This document shows positions 1 to 6,003 of a stretch of DNA of 8,761 bases, one piece after another. The notes under the pieces are model-generated. The model saw only the letters and a list, made by a program, of their open reading frames with translations. It was not told the origin of the DNA and searched no databases. Each line of letters begins with the position of its first letter. Within the stretch, counting starts at the first letter, position 1. Where the stretch lies: assembly GCA_014380205.1 (NCBI GenBank), contig JACMKH010000117.1, positions 1 through 8,761 on the forward strand, in the 5' to 3' direction. Position numbers and translations under genes: made by a program. Source of the stretch: Sphingomonadaceae bacterium. Lineage in GTDB: Bacteria > Pseudomonadota > Alphaproteobacteria > Sphingomonadales > Sphingomonadaceae.

Positions 1-290
1 AGCGCGGCGAATCCCGCCGCGTCGAGCCGCCCGATCCGCCGCTGCGCCGCGTCGGTGCGCAGCCACAGCAGCGGCTTGCCCGGCGACTGCGCGATGAGCG
101 CGAGCATCGCCGCGAATCCCGCCGCGCTTGCCTCATCGCCGTCCTCCTTTGCTTCGCCCCCACCCGCGAACAGCTCATGCACCTTGCCCCGCGCGAGCCC
201 GCCTCGGAGAAAGCCGTCGAGCGCGCCATGGCCCGACGAGATCAGGCCCCACGGCTGGCGGGGCGGCGAGAGGCGCGACTCGGAGAGCAT
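1..290 (-). CDS. imuA: ImuA-like SOS mutasome protein, 3' end outside window
   Basis: Only the first 96 codons are present. The translation has the N-terminal pattern of the ImuA (RecA/SulA-like) family: GLARGKVHELFA at residues 31-42, a region rich in Ala, then PLLWL at 73-77 and GRLDAAG at 87-93. In this family ImuA acts with ImuB and DnaE2 in SOS-induced, error-prone translesion synthesis; imuB and dnaE2 would be expected downstream, beyond the left edge. The ATG at 290 is the first start after an in-frame TAA at 302-300. No Shine-Dalgarno is visible, and a LexA box ends 2 bases upstream (291-292 lie between), so the message may be leaderless. A short repeat encodes AAGFAA twice (56-61, 91-96). 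The family call rests on motif memory from a partial protein; a RecA-like protein of another subfamily is the main alternative. Confidence 0.72.
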   Translation of the reverse strand, partial: MLSESRLSPPRQPWGLISSGHGALDGFLRGGLARGKVHELFAGGGEAKEDGDEASAAGFAAMLALIAQSPGKPLLWLRTDAAQRRIGRLDAAGFAA

Positions 291-292
291 AT

Positions 293-307
293 GTTCGCAT
301 TATGTTC
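293..307. promoter_or_regulatory. LexA box (GTTC-N7-GTTC)
   Basis: GTTC at 293-296 and GTTC at 304-307 are separated by exactly 7 bases, which is the known LexA operator of alphaproteobacteria. It overlaps the predicted -10 of imuA on the minus strand, so LexA binding would block RNA polymerase directly. It also lies 62 bases upstream of the divergent VOC gene, which could be affected too. Confidence 0.88.
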
Positions 308-326
308 CGATTCGCCAGAAACGCAA
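299..326 (-). promoter_or_regulatory. Predicted imuA promoter
   Basis: On the minus strand a -35 TTGCGT (326-321) and a -10 CATAAT (304-299) are 16 bases apart. The expected transcription start, about 7 bases after the -10, falls at about 292, 0-2 bases before the ATG. The -10 lies inside the LexA box. Confidence 0.55.
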
Positions 327-369
327 GCGCTCGTGCAAAGCGGTCCCCAGCCGGATAAGGACATCACTC

Positions 370-798
370 ATGACCGACATCATCCGCGGCGCGTTCCATC
401 ATATCGACCTCACCGTGAGCGACGTCGCGGTCTCGCGGCGCGTCTACGGCCCGCTGCTCGAGTTCCTTGGCTACACGCTCGTCCAGGACGACGAGCGCGG
501 CTGCGAATGGGATCTGGCCGACGAAGGGCGCGGCGCGTCGCTCGGCCTGCGCCCGTGCGATCCGGCGCTCGCGGGCCATGCCCATCGCCGCTACGCGCCG
601 GGGCTCCACCACCTCGCCTGGCGCGCGCGGAGCCGCGAGGATGTCGACGCACTCCATGCGCTGCTGATCGAGCACGGCGTCAAGGTGCTCGACGCGCCCG
701 CGCATTATCCGCAATATTCGGGCGATTATTATGCGGTGTTCTTCGAGGATCCCGACGGGATCAAGCTCGAGCTCGTCCACGCGCCCGGCTGGATCTGA
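370..798 (+). CDS. VOC (glyoxalase/dioxygenase fold) family protein
   Basis: The protein has 142 residues, a usual length for a small vicinal-oxygen-chelate protein. It begins FHHIDLTVSD (9-18), has GLHHLAWRA at 78-86, and ends with DPDGIKLELVHAP (127-139). These supply the expected metal ligands of the fold: a His near residue 11, a His at 80/81 and Glu134. Family members include glyoxalase I, extradiol dioxygenases and fosfomycin or bleomycin resistance proteins; the substrate here cannot be read. I chose the ATG at 370 because AAGGA (357-361) lies 8 bases upstream and the VOC fold starts straight after it; the frame stays open further upstream, but that part overlaps imuA. It is divergent from imuA across the LexA box and convergent with the GH130 gene, 12 bases away. 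Confidence 0.88.
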   Translation: MTDIIRGAFHHIDLTVSDVAVSRRVYGPLLEFLGYTLVQDDERGCEWDLADEGRGASLGLRPCDPALAGHAHRRYAPGLHHLAWRARSREDVDALHALLIEHGVKVLDAPAHYPQYSGDYYAVFFEDPDGIKLELVHAPGWI

Positions 799-810
799 AG
801 TGGAGCGAGG

Positions 811-1929
811 TCAGGCGAACGCCGCCTTGGGGATGTGGGTGATCCGGCAGGCGAGATCGGCCTCGCCCGAGGCGACGATGTAACGGTCACCCCCGTCGAC
901 GATGCCCGTCGTGAAAACGACGTCGCGGACGTACATGCGCTCCTCGAGCGGCGCGGTGAGCGCGGGCGCGGCTTCGAGCAGCGGCGCGTGCTCGGTGCGC
1001 AGCACCTTGGCCGGATCGTCGCGGTCGAGCAGCGACCAATAGGTGCGGTAGACGCCGACGAGCTCCTTGGGCTCGACGCCGTGCCACAAGCTCAGCCAAC
1101 CCTCGGGCGTGAGGATCGGCGGCGCCCCGCCGCCTATCCTCGCGGTGGCGACCGTCGCTGCGTGGGGGCGAATGCCGGGCTCGAGCCGCGGTTTCCAGTG
1201 GAGCGCGTCGGGCGAGGTGGCGAGGTTGATCGAGGGCCCCGCGCGCCATTCGCTCCCGGGCGGATAGGCGAACCAGACCTCGCCGAGCGGCCGCGTCTGC
1301 GCCCAATATTGGCCGCCGATCAGCCCCTCGAAGATCAGCATGTCTTTGTTCTGGTGATCGAGCACGATCCCCTCGAAGCGCCAGTCGGCCGCGTCGGCCG
1401 AGCTGTAGAGCGTGGTCGAATGGCGCTCGGGGCTCACCGAGCAGGTCGTCATCAGCCAGCGCTCGCCGATGCGGCTGATCCGCGCGTCCTCGACGCCATA
1501 GCATTGGCACGAATGGGCGGGCGCGATCACGCGGTCGTAATGGACCGCGATAACATTTCGTCCCTCGGGCGAAAGCTCGACCGGGAGCAGCCATGACAGC
1601 GAGGTCAGCGCGATCACCTTCCACCCGCCGCCGGGGAGGAGGAACTGGCGCGGATCGGCGGTGTCGGCGAGCTCGAGTGGCCAGGCGTCGAGCAGGTACC
1701 CGCCATCATCCCAACGGATGGCGTGGACGTGGCCTTCGAAAACCGGCTTCTTGAGCGCCTCGGCGATGCGCACCATCAGCAGCAGATTGCCGCTCGGGAG
1801 CCGCGTCAGCCCCGGATTGAACGCGCCGAGCACATAGGTCTCGGCGTCGAGATGGCCAGCGAGCGGCGAGCGCGACAGGTCGACATCCTCGGGCGTGAAC
1901 ACCAGACGGTCGAAGGCGATGTCCGTCAT
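811..1929 (-). CDS. Glycoside hydrolase family 130 (mannosidase/phosphorylase-like)
   Basis: The protein has 372 residues. It shows the five-bladed propeller signatures of GH130: FNPG at 37-40, GVEDARI at 145-151, QNKDMLIFEGLIGG at 193-206, GGAPPIL at 267-273, SLWHGVE at 280-286 and LLDRDDPAKVLR at 300-311. In characterised members the Asp of the ED(P/A)R motif (here Asp148) is the proton donor, and basic residues bind phosphate in the phosphorylases. Lys195 and His283 sit where such residues would be expected, which hints at phosphorolysis rather than hydrolysis, but I cannot prove it. Likely substrates are beta-1,2- or beta-1,4-mannosides. No signal peptide is visible, so it should be cytoplasmic. 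The ATG at 1929 overlaps the stop of the KTSC gene (ATGA), which suggests translational coupling; the frame runs on to 2028 but that part looks non-coding. Confidence 0.87.
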   Translation of the reverse strand: MTDIAFDRLVFTPEDVDLSRSPLAGHLDAETYVLGAFNPGLTRLPSGNLLLMVRIAEALKKPVFEGHVHAIRWDDGGYLLDAWPLELADTADPRQFLLPGGGWKVIALTSLSWLLPVELSPEGRNVIAVHYDRVIAPAHSCQCYGVEDARISRIGERWLMTTCSVSPERHSTTLYSSADAADWRFEGIVLDHQNKDMLIFEGLIGGQYWAQTRPLGEVWFAYPPGSEWRAGPSINLATSPDALHWKPRLEPGIRPHAATVATARIGGGAPPILTPEGWLSLWHGVEPKELVGVYRTYWSLLDRDDPAKVLRTEHAPLLEAAPALTAPLEERMYVRDVVFTTGIVDGGDRYIVASGEADLACRITHIPKAAFA

Positions 1930-2141
1930 TGCGCCGGGCTGCCGCCGTAGCGGCGCGCGAAGCGATAGCGGTCGCGGATGCGGCGGTTGAAGAAGCCGCC
2001 CTTCGAGCGCGACGCGTGCAGGGCGCAAACGATCTCCTCGGGAACGTCGAGATAGCTGTAGCGGCGGCCCGTCACGAACTCGATGTCGAGTCGCCGATCG
2101 GCGGGATCATAATCGAACGAACGGATGACGGTCGAAGGCAT
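1926..2141 (-). CDS. KTSC-domain protein
   Basis: This 71-residue protein is almost entirely one KTSC domain: FDYDPADRRLDIEFVTGRRY (9-28), a YLDVPEEIV segment, and the typical SKGGFFNRRIRDRY end (46-59). KTSC domains occur alone in small bacterial proteins and at the C-terminus of some lysyl-tRNA synthetases; their role is unknown, perhaps nucleic-acid binding. It lies 18 bases after the flavoprotein gene, and its stop overlaps the GH130 start, so it is the middle gene of a three-gene operon. No clear Shine-Dalgarno precedes the ATG, so translation may depend on the upstream gene. Confidence 0.82.
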   Translation of the reverse strand: MPSTVIRSFDYDPADRRLDIEFVTGRRYSYLDVPEEIVCALHASRSKGGFFNRRIRDRYRFARRYGGSPAQ

Positions 2142-2159
2142 CGGCGCAAGCGCGAGCGC

Positions 2160-2651
2160 CTAGAGCGAAACCTCGGCAACCTTGTCCTGATAATCCTTCT
2201 TGGGATCGCGTCCGAGCAGCAGCTTGATCCCCGCGAAGAGGCTGTTCTCGTTGAGCCAGATCTGCGCCTTTTCGGCGTCCAGCCGGATCAGCTGGAGGTT
2301 GGGATCGTCCTTGCCACCCTCGAACCACGCCGCGACGAAGCGGTTCCACAGCCGGTCGATCGTCGCCGGATCGTTATCGAGCATCAAATCGCCGTGGAGC
2401 GAGGCGAACAGCTCGTGATCCTTGGAAACGAAATGCGCCATCGCGCGATGGCCCTCGCGCATCGCCTGGACGACGCCGTTATCCTTGGTGGTGAAGAACC
2501 AGATCGGGCCACGCTCGGGATGAGCGGGATCGAGCTGCGCGGTCATCGGCTGGGCGTGGCCGTCCTCGACGCCGTCGAGCCCGATCATCATCGTCATGTC
2601 GGACTTGAGCGCCTTCCAGAACTTGGCTTCGAGCTCGGCGAGATCAGACAT
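2160..2651 (-). CDS. Pyridoxamine 5'-phosphate oxidase-like general stress flavoprotein
   Basis: The protein has 163 residues and matches the split-barrel FMN-binding family often called general stress protein 26: MTMMIGL (19-25), PMTAQL (35-40), PIWFFTTKDN (49-58), a SLHGDLML strand (84-91), and WFEGGKDDPNLQLIRLD (109-125). Members bind FMN or related flavins; substrates are mostly unknown, and this is not the housekeeping PdxH. I chose the ATG at 2651 because AGGAGA lies 6 bases upstream and the fold starts there; the open frame reaches 2729, but that stretch overlaps the promoter. It is the first gene of the operon with the KTSC and GH130 genes. An EcfG-type promoter fits its role in stress. 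Confidence 0.88.
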   Translation of the reverse strand: MSDLAELEAKFWKALKSDMTMMIGLDGVEDGHAQPMTAQLDPAHPERGPIWFFTTKDNGVVQAMREGHRAMAHFVSKDHELFASLHGDLMLDNDPATIDRLWNRFVAAWFEGGKDDPNLQLIRLDAEKAQIWLNENSLFAGIKLLLGRDPKKDYQDKVAEVSL

Positions 2652-2673
2652 GGCGGGTCTCCTGGGGTGAGGG

Positions 2674-2705
2674 TTCGCGAGCGAAACGGCCGGGGCTTGG
2701 GGCTT
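2674..2705. repeat. Small inverted and tandem repeats between divergent genes
   Basis: TTCGC-GA-GCGAA (2674-2685) is a perfect short inverted repeat. A 7-base unit GGGGCTT occurs twice in tandem at 2692-2698 and 2699-2705. The first touches the -10 element of the EcfG promoter and the second fills its spacer. They may be operator sites or chance in GC-rich DNA. Confidence 0.25.
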
Positions 2706-2710
2706 GTTCC
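2685..2710 (-). promoter_or_regulatory. EcfG-type general stress promoter for the flavoprotein-KTSC-GH130 operon
   Basis: On the minus strand GGAAC (2710-2706) and CGTT (2688-2685) are separated by 17 bases. This matches the known consensus of the alphaproteobacterial general stress sigma factor EcfG (GGAAC, 16-18 bases, CGTT/GTT). The start codon at 2651 lies about 33 bases beyond, leaving room for a short leader with the AGGAGA site. Confidence 0.7.
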
Positions 2711-2740
2711 GCAGGGGGATTTCACGCAAGGAAAACGCCG

Positions 2741-3241
2741 ATGTCCCTACTGTTCACGCTCCTGCTTGCCGCCGCCGAGCCGCCCGCGGTGCCCGAGGGC
2801 GAAGCGCTCACCGAGGCGGTCGCTGCGCGCGATGCGGAGTTCTTCGCCCTGTTCTTCGAACAATGCGATCCCGAGGCGATGCGCGGCTTCCTGACCGATG
2901 ATTTCGAAATGTATCACGACCGTGACGGCGTGGTCGTGAGCACGGGCGCGGCGATGGTCGAAGACTATCGCGGCTGGTGCGCCGGGCGGCAGGCGCCCGA
3001 CGCGTGGCGATCGCGGCGCGAGCTCGTGCGCGAGACGCTACGCGTGTTCCCCGTTCCGGGCTTCGGCGCGATCGAGGAGGGGACGCACCTCTTTCACGAA
3101 CGCCAGGGCGACGGGCCCGAGCGGCTCGTCGGCCGCGCGCGCTTCGTCCAGCTCTGGCGGCTCACCGACACGGGCTGGCGGCTGTCGCGCGTGCTGAGCT
3201 ACGACCACGGGCTGGCGGGCGAGAACGCGGACGCCCGCTAG
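2741..3241 (+). CDS. Exported NTF2-like (DUF4440/SnoaL-type) protein
   Basis: The protein has 166 residues. Its first ~12 residues (MSLLFTLLLAAA) look like a short export signal, lacking the usual basic N-region. Residues 22-155 resemble the nuclear transport factor 2 cone fold: an EAVAARDAEFFALFF helix, LTDDFEMYHD (51-60), and a final strand pattern RFVQLWRLTDTGWRLSRVLSYDH. Such domains serve as enzymes or ligand-binding pockets, and nothing here points to a substrate. AAGGA (2728-2732), 8 bases upstream, supports the ATG at 2741. The gene is divergent from the stress flavoprotein and shares its stop site with the convergent TPM gene: the four bases CTAG at 3238-3241 contain both stop codons. 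Confidence 0.72.
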   Translation: MSLLFTLLLAAAEPPAVPEGEALTEAVAARDAEFFALFFEQCDPEAMRGFLTDDFEMYHDRDGVVVSTGAAMVEDYRGWCAGRQAPDAWRSRRELVRETLRVFPVPGFGAIEEGTHLFHERQGDGPERLVGRARFVQLWRLTDTGWRLSRVLSYDHGLAGENADAR

Positions 3242-3909
3242 AGCTCGATCAGCCGGTCGGGCAGCTCGTCGGGATCGGTCGGCGTCTTGGGGAAATGCGC
3301 GGCGAGGATCGCGCCGACCTTGCCGATCGCCTCGACCAGGCCGTCACCGGCGCGGCCCTCGCGCAGATGGGCGATGAGCGCATCCATCGCCTCGGTCCAG
3401 ACGTCCGCATCGACCCGCGCGTGGATCGCCTCGTCGGCGACGATCTCGGCGCGACGTTCGGCGAGGCTGAGATAGATCAGCACGCCCGAGCGGCCCACGG
3501 TGCGCTTCTCGGCCCCGGCACGGAAGAACTGAATCGCGCGGCGGCGCACGCGGCGAATCTTGGTCGACTCGGGAGTCAACGCCATGCGCATCGGGATAGG
3601 AGCGAAGGCAAGGCGGCAGGCGAGGAAGAGAATGATCTCGGTGAGCGCGATACCCCCCAGTAGCGAGCCATAGACCGGCCCGCCCGGCCAGCCCCAGCTC
3701 AGCGCGCGCTCGATCGCCTCGGCGGGGACGAGCGCAAGCAGGGCGGGCGCGCCGAGCATGACGAGCACCGTCCAGTGCAGCGCGGCGTCGTGATAGGCGT
3801 CGGATTGCGGCGCCACCATCGCGACGATCTCGCCGTCGCTGAGCGCCTCGGCGGCCGCGACCGCCTCGCTGACCCGCCGGTGGTCGTCGGCCTGGATGGT
3901 GGGGGTCAT
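3238..3909 (-). CDS. TPM-domain membrane protein (third TPM gene)
   Basis: The protein has 223 residues. An N-terminal piece of TPM character (DHRRVSEAVAAAEALSDGEI, 9-28) is followed by two hydrophobic segments (about 46-62 and 80-101), a basic stretch KIRRVRRR (117-124), and the rest of the domain with SGVLIYLSLAERRAEIVAD (141-159). The two membrane helices are thus inserted inside the TPM domain, a known layout in proteins encoded next to YgcG-like ones. The function of the family is unsettled; TPM domains have been linked to photosystem II repair phosphatase activity in plants and to envelope processes in bacteria. The ATG at 3909 lies 1 base after the stop of the upstream TPM gene, so the two are probably translated together. 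The frame upstream of 3909 is a shadow of the Gly-rich tail of that gene. Confidence 0.85.
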   Translation of the reverse strand: MTPTIQADDHRRVSEAVAAAEALSDGEIVAMVAPQSDAYHDAALHWTVLVMLGAPALLALVPAEAIERALSWGWPGGPVYGSLLGGIALTEIILFLACRLAFAPIPMRMALTPESTKIRRVRRRAIQFFRAGAEKRTVGRSGVLIYLSLAERRAEIVADEAIHARVDADVWTEAMDALIAHLREGRAGDGLVEAIGKVGAILAAHFPKTPTDPDELPDRLIEL

Positions 3910-3910
3910 G

Positions 3911-4729
3911 TCACCAACCCCCCGACGCGCCGCCGCCGCCCGAGCTGCCGCCCCCGCCCGAGAAGCCTCCCGAGAAGCCGCCTCCGCCTCCGCCGCCCCA
4001 GCTGCTCGACCCGCTGCTCCAGCCCGGACCCCATGAAACGCTGCCGCCGCCCCGCCTTCGCGCCGCACCGAACGCGATCCAGAGGAAGATAACAACCCAC
4101 AGCACGACCAGCGCGGTCGCGAGAAAGTCGTTGGGCTCTTCGGGCGCGACTTTTTCGGCGAGCAGGTCGTGCTGGCGCTGCGCGGCCTCCTCCTCGGGGA
4201 GCTCGAGCTGGAGCAACACCGCCTCCGATCCCGCGATGACGCCTCCGGCCATATCGCCCTCCCGGAAGCGCGGCAGGATGTCGTTGCGGACGATCGTCGC
4301 GGCGAGCGCGTCGGTCAGCACGGGCTCGAGCCCGTAGCCCACCTCTATCCGCACGCGCCGCTCCTCGGCGGCGACGAGCAGCAGCACGCCGTCGTCGCGC
4401 TCGGCGTCGCCGAGTTCCCATTCGCGGAACAGCCGGTTGGCGAAATCGTCCTCGGGATAGCTGATGTCGCCCCCGCCGCGCAGGTTGGGCAGCGTGACCA
4501 CCACCATCTGACGCCCGGTTCGCTGCTCGAGCGCCTCGAGCCGGTCGGCGAGCGCGGCCTCCTGCCCCGCGTCGAGATAGCCGGCCTGGTCGACGACGCG
4601 GCCGGTGAGCGCCGGAAACTCCTGCGCGCGCGCCGCCGTCGCGAGCGCGAGCAGGATCAGCAGGCCCGCAAAGAGCGGGAGCCGCGCGCTATTTGACGGG
4701 TTCTTCGGAATAGCCTTGCTCGCCCGCAT
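3911..4729 (-). CDS. Secreted, membrane-anchored TPM (YgcG-like) protein with Gly-rich tail
   Basis: The protein has 272 residues. A signal peptide ends near ARA-Q (35/36). The TPM domain covers about 40-170 and has LTGRVVDQAGYLD (41-53) and the strong signature DDGVLLLVAAEERRVRIEVGY (112-132). A membrane helix follows at 202-221, then RRR (224-226), and a tail of Gly, Ser and Trp to the end. This is the standard YgcG layout: periplasmic domain, one anchor, and a low-complexity tail expected in the cytoplasm. The ATG at 4729 has GAGG upstream and overlaps the previous gene by 41 bases; no later start would keep the signal peptide. It is the third gene of the lemA operon. The enzymatic role, if any, is not known. 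Confidence 0.9.
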   Translation of the reverse strand: MRASKAIPKNPSNSARLPLFAGLLILLALATAARAQEFPALTGRVVDQAGYLDAGQEAALADRLEALEQRTGRQMVVVTLPNLRGGGDISYPEDDFANRLFREWELGDAERDDGVLLLVAAEERRVRIEVGYGLEPVLTDALAATIVRNDILPRFREGDMAGGVIAGSEAVLLQLELPEEEAAQRQHDLLAEKVAPEEPNDFLATALVVLWVVIFLWIAFGAARRRGGGSVSWGPGWSSGSSSWGGGGGGGFSGGFSGGGGSSGGGGASGGW

Positions 4730-5306
4730 TGCCCTCGTCTCGCCACGCGTCGGCGACCCCGTCGGCGGCGGTGATCAGCGCGGCGATGTTGCCGCCGCTC
4801 TGGTAGCTTTGACCCATTCGCGCGATCACCTCGTCGAGATAGCCCCCGGCGAAGCGGTCGCCCGCCTGGGTGCTCGGCACGATGACGACGTCGCCGCTTG
4901 CAAGGTCGGCGAGGATGATCACGACGGCGTCGCTTTCGACGAGCAGCGCCTCGGCGCAGGACTGGTCGGAGGATTCGGGCCGGCAATCGGGGTTTTCGTA
5001 GCTGGCGTTGTCGCCACGCGTCGCGACATGGATGTCCGCGCCGAGCTCTTCGCGGATGCCCGCGAGATGCGCTTCGAGCCGGGCGCCGTCCTCCTGGTTG
5101 AGCTGGCCCTCGCTGTCGCTGAGATGGTGCCTTGCGCCGCCGCCCGCGCCCTCGTCGCCATCCCGCGATGCCGTCCGGCCGCCGTCCGACCCCGCCGAGC
5201 CGATGAAGCCGTCGTCGTCGTCCCCCGAGTCGCGCGCGCCGCTCGGCGAGCAGCCCACGACGGCGACCGCCATCGCGATCGCGGCGGCCCGTTTCGATGA
5301 CATCAT
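4689..5306 (-). CDS. TPM-like lipoprotein (first TPM gene)
   Basis: The protein has 205 residues. A lipobox VVGC puts the lipidated Cys at residue 19. Residues 20-60 are a flexible linker rich in Asp, Gly and Ser. From about 64 on it resembles a diverged TPM domain: LNQEDGARLEAHLAGIREEL (69-88), DAVVIILADLASGDVVIV (126-143) and DRFAGGYLDEVIARM (150-164). Two cysteines, 108 and 117, are the only ones in the mature part besides the lipid Cys and could form a disulfide in the periplasm. Its start overlaps the lemA stop (ATGATG, 4 bases), which suggests translational coupling. It lacks the DDGVLLLVA signature of its downstream paralog, so it may bind rather than catalyse. Confidence 0.78.
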   Translation of the reverse strand: MMSSKRAAAIAMAVAVVGCSPSGARDSGDDDDGFIGSAGSDGGRTASRDGDEGAGGGARHHLSDSEGQLNQEDGARLEAHLAGIREELGADIHVATRGDNASYENPDCRPESSDQSCAEALLVESDAVVIILADLASGDVVIVPSTQAGDRFAGGYLDEVIARMGQSYQSGGNIAALITAADGVADAWRDEGNAGEQGYSEEPVK

Positions 5307-5920
5307 TGCGCGTTCCCCCCTTCATCGCGGCTGAAATCGACCGTTGGCGCGTTCTCCGCGCCTGGCGTGGTCGCCTCGTAGAGCGCCATCGGCTCGGCGC
5401 CGTGGATGATGCTCGCGCCGATCGATTCGGGGAAGGTTCTGAGCCGCGTGTTATAGTCGCGCACCGCCTCGTTGTAGTCGCGGATCGCGATAGCGATGCG
5501 GTTCTCGGTGCCCTCGAGCTGCGACTGGAGGTTGGCGAACAGCTCGGACGAGCGCAGCTCGGGATAGGCCTCCATCGTCACGAGCAGGCGGCCGAGCGAA
5601 CTGCCGAGCGCGCCCTGCGCCTCGGCGAACTGGCGCATAGCCTCGGGATCGCCGACGTCCTCCGCCGAAATTTCGACGCGCGACGCGCGCGCCCGCGCGT
5701 CGGCGACGCCGATGAGCACCTCGCGCTCCTGATCCGCGAAGCCGCGCACCGTCTCGACGAGATTCGGAATGAGGTTGGCGCGGCGCTGATAGGCGGCCTC
5801 GACATCGGCCCATTTGGCGCGCGCGGTCTCCTCGGCGCGCGGGACCGAGTTGATCCCGCACGCGGCGAGCGCGAGCAGCAGCGGCGCGAGCAGCGGCAGC
5901 GTGAGGCGGCTAATGGTCAT
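5303..5920 (-). CDS. lemA: LemA-family lipoprotein
   Basis: The protein has 205 residues. A signal sequence with lipobox LAAC lipidates Cys21. The LemA body has AKWADVEAAYQRRANLIPNL (35-54), VETVRGFADQEREVL (55-69), then long helices with YPELRSSELFANLQSQLEGTENRIAIAIRDYNE, the hallmark of the family. LemA proteins form helical bundles at the envelope; their function is unknown, but they are very often encoded with TPM (YgcG) proteins, as here. Many LemA proteins have a plain membrane anchor, so the lipobox is a notable variation. AAGGGAG lies about 9 bases before the ATG at 5920. It heads an operon with the three TPM genes and is divergent from mscL. Confidence 0.92.
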   Translation of the reverse strand: MTISRLTLPLLAPLLLALAACGINSVPRAEETARAKWADVEAAYQRRANLIPNLVETVRGFADQEREVLIGVADARARASRVEISAEDVGDPEAMRQFAEAQGALGSSLGRLLVTMEAYPELRSSELFANLQSQLEGTENRIAIAIRDYNEAVRDYNTRLRTFPESIGASIIHGAEPMALYEATTPGAENAPTVDFSRDEGGNAQ

Positions 5921-5955
5921 GGCGCATCGCTCCCTTGCGGCGAAAGCTGGGCGCG

Positions 5956-5985
5956 ATACTAGGAGCGCGCGCCGCCTCGGCGCAA
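5956..5985 (-). promoter_or_regulatory. Predicted lemA operon promoter
   Basis: On the minus strand TTGCGC (5985-5980) and TAGTAT (5961-5956) are 18 bases apart. Transcription would start near 5949, giving a leader of about 30 bases. The AT-rich patch is the only one in this GC-rich gap and may also serve mscL on the other strand. Confidence 0.4.
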
Positions 5986-6003
5986 GAGAGCAGGGAGAGC
6001 GCG

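Noticed and set aside
10..126. 12-base repeat (10-21 and 115-126) as a mobile or regulatory repeat
   Set aside because: It lies within imuA and only reflects AAGFAA occurring twice in the protein.
55..369. N-terminal extension of the VOC protein
   Set aside because: It overlaps imuA and the LexA box, has no family similarity, and a good ribosome site precedes the ATG at 370.
1929..2894. Long plus-strand open frame of over 300 codons opposite the flavoprotein operon
   Set aside because: It is antisense to two well-supported genes and crosses their promoter; typical of GC-rich shadow frames.
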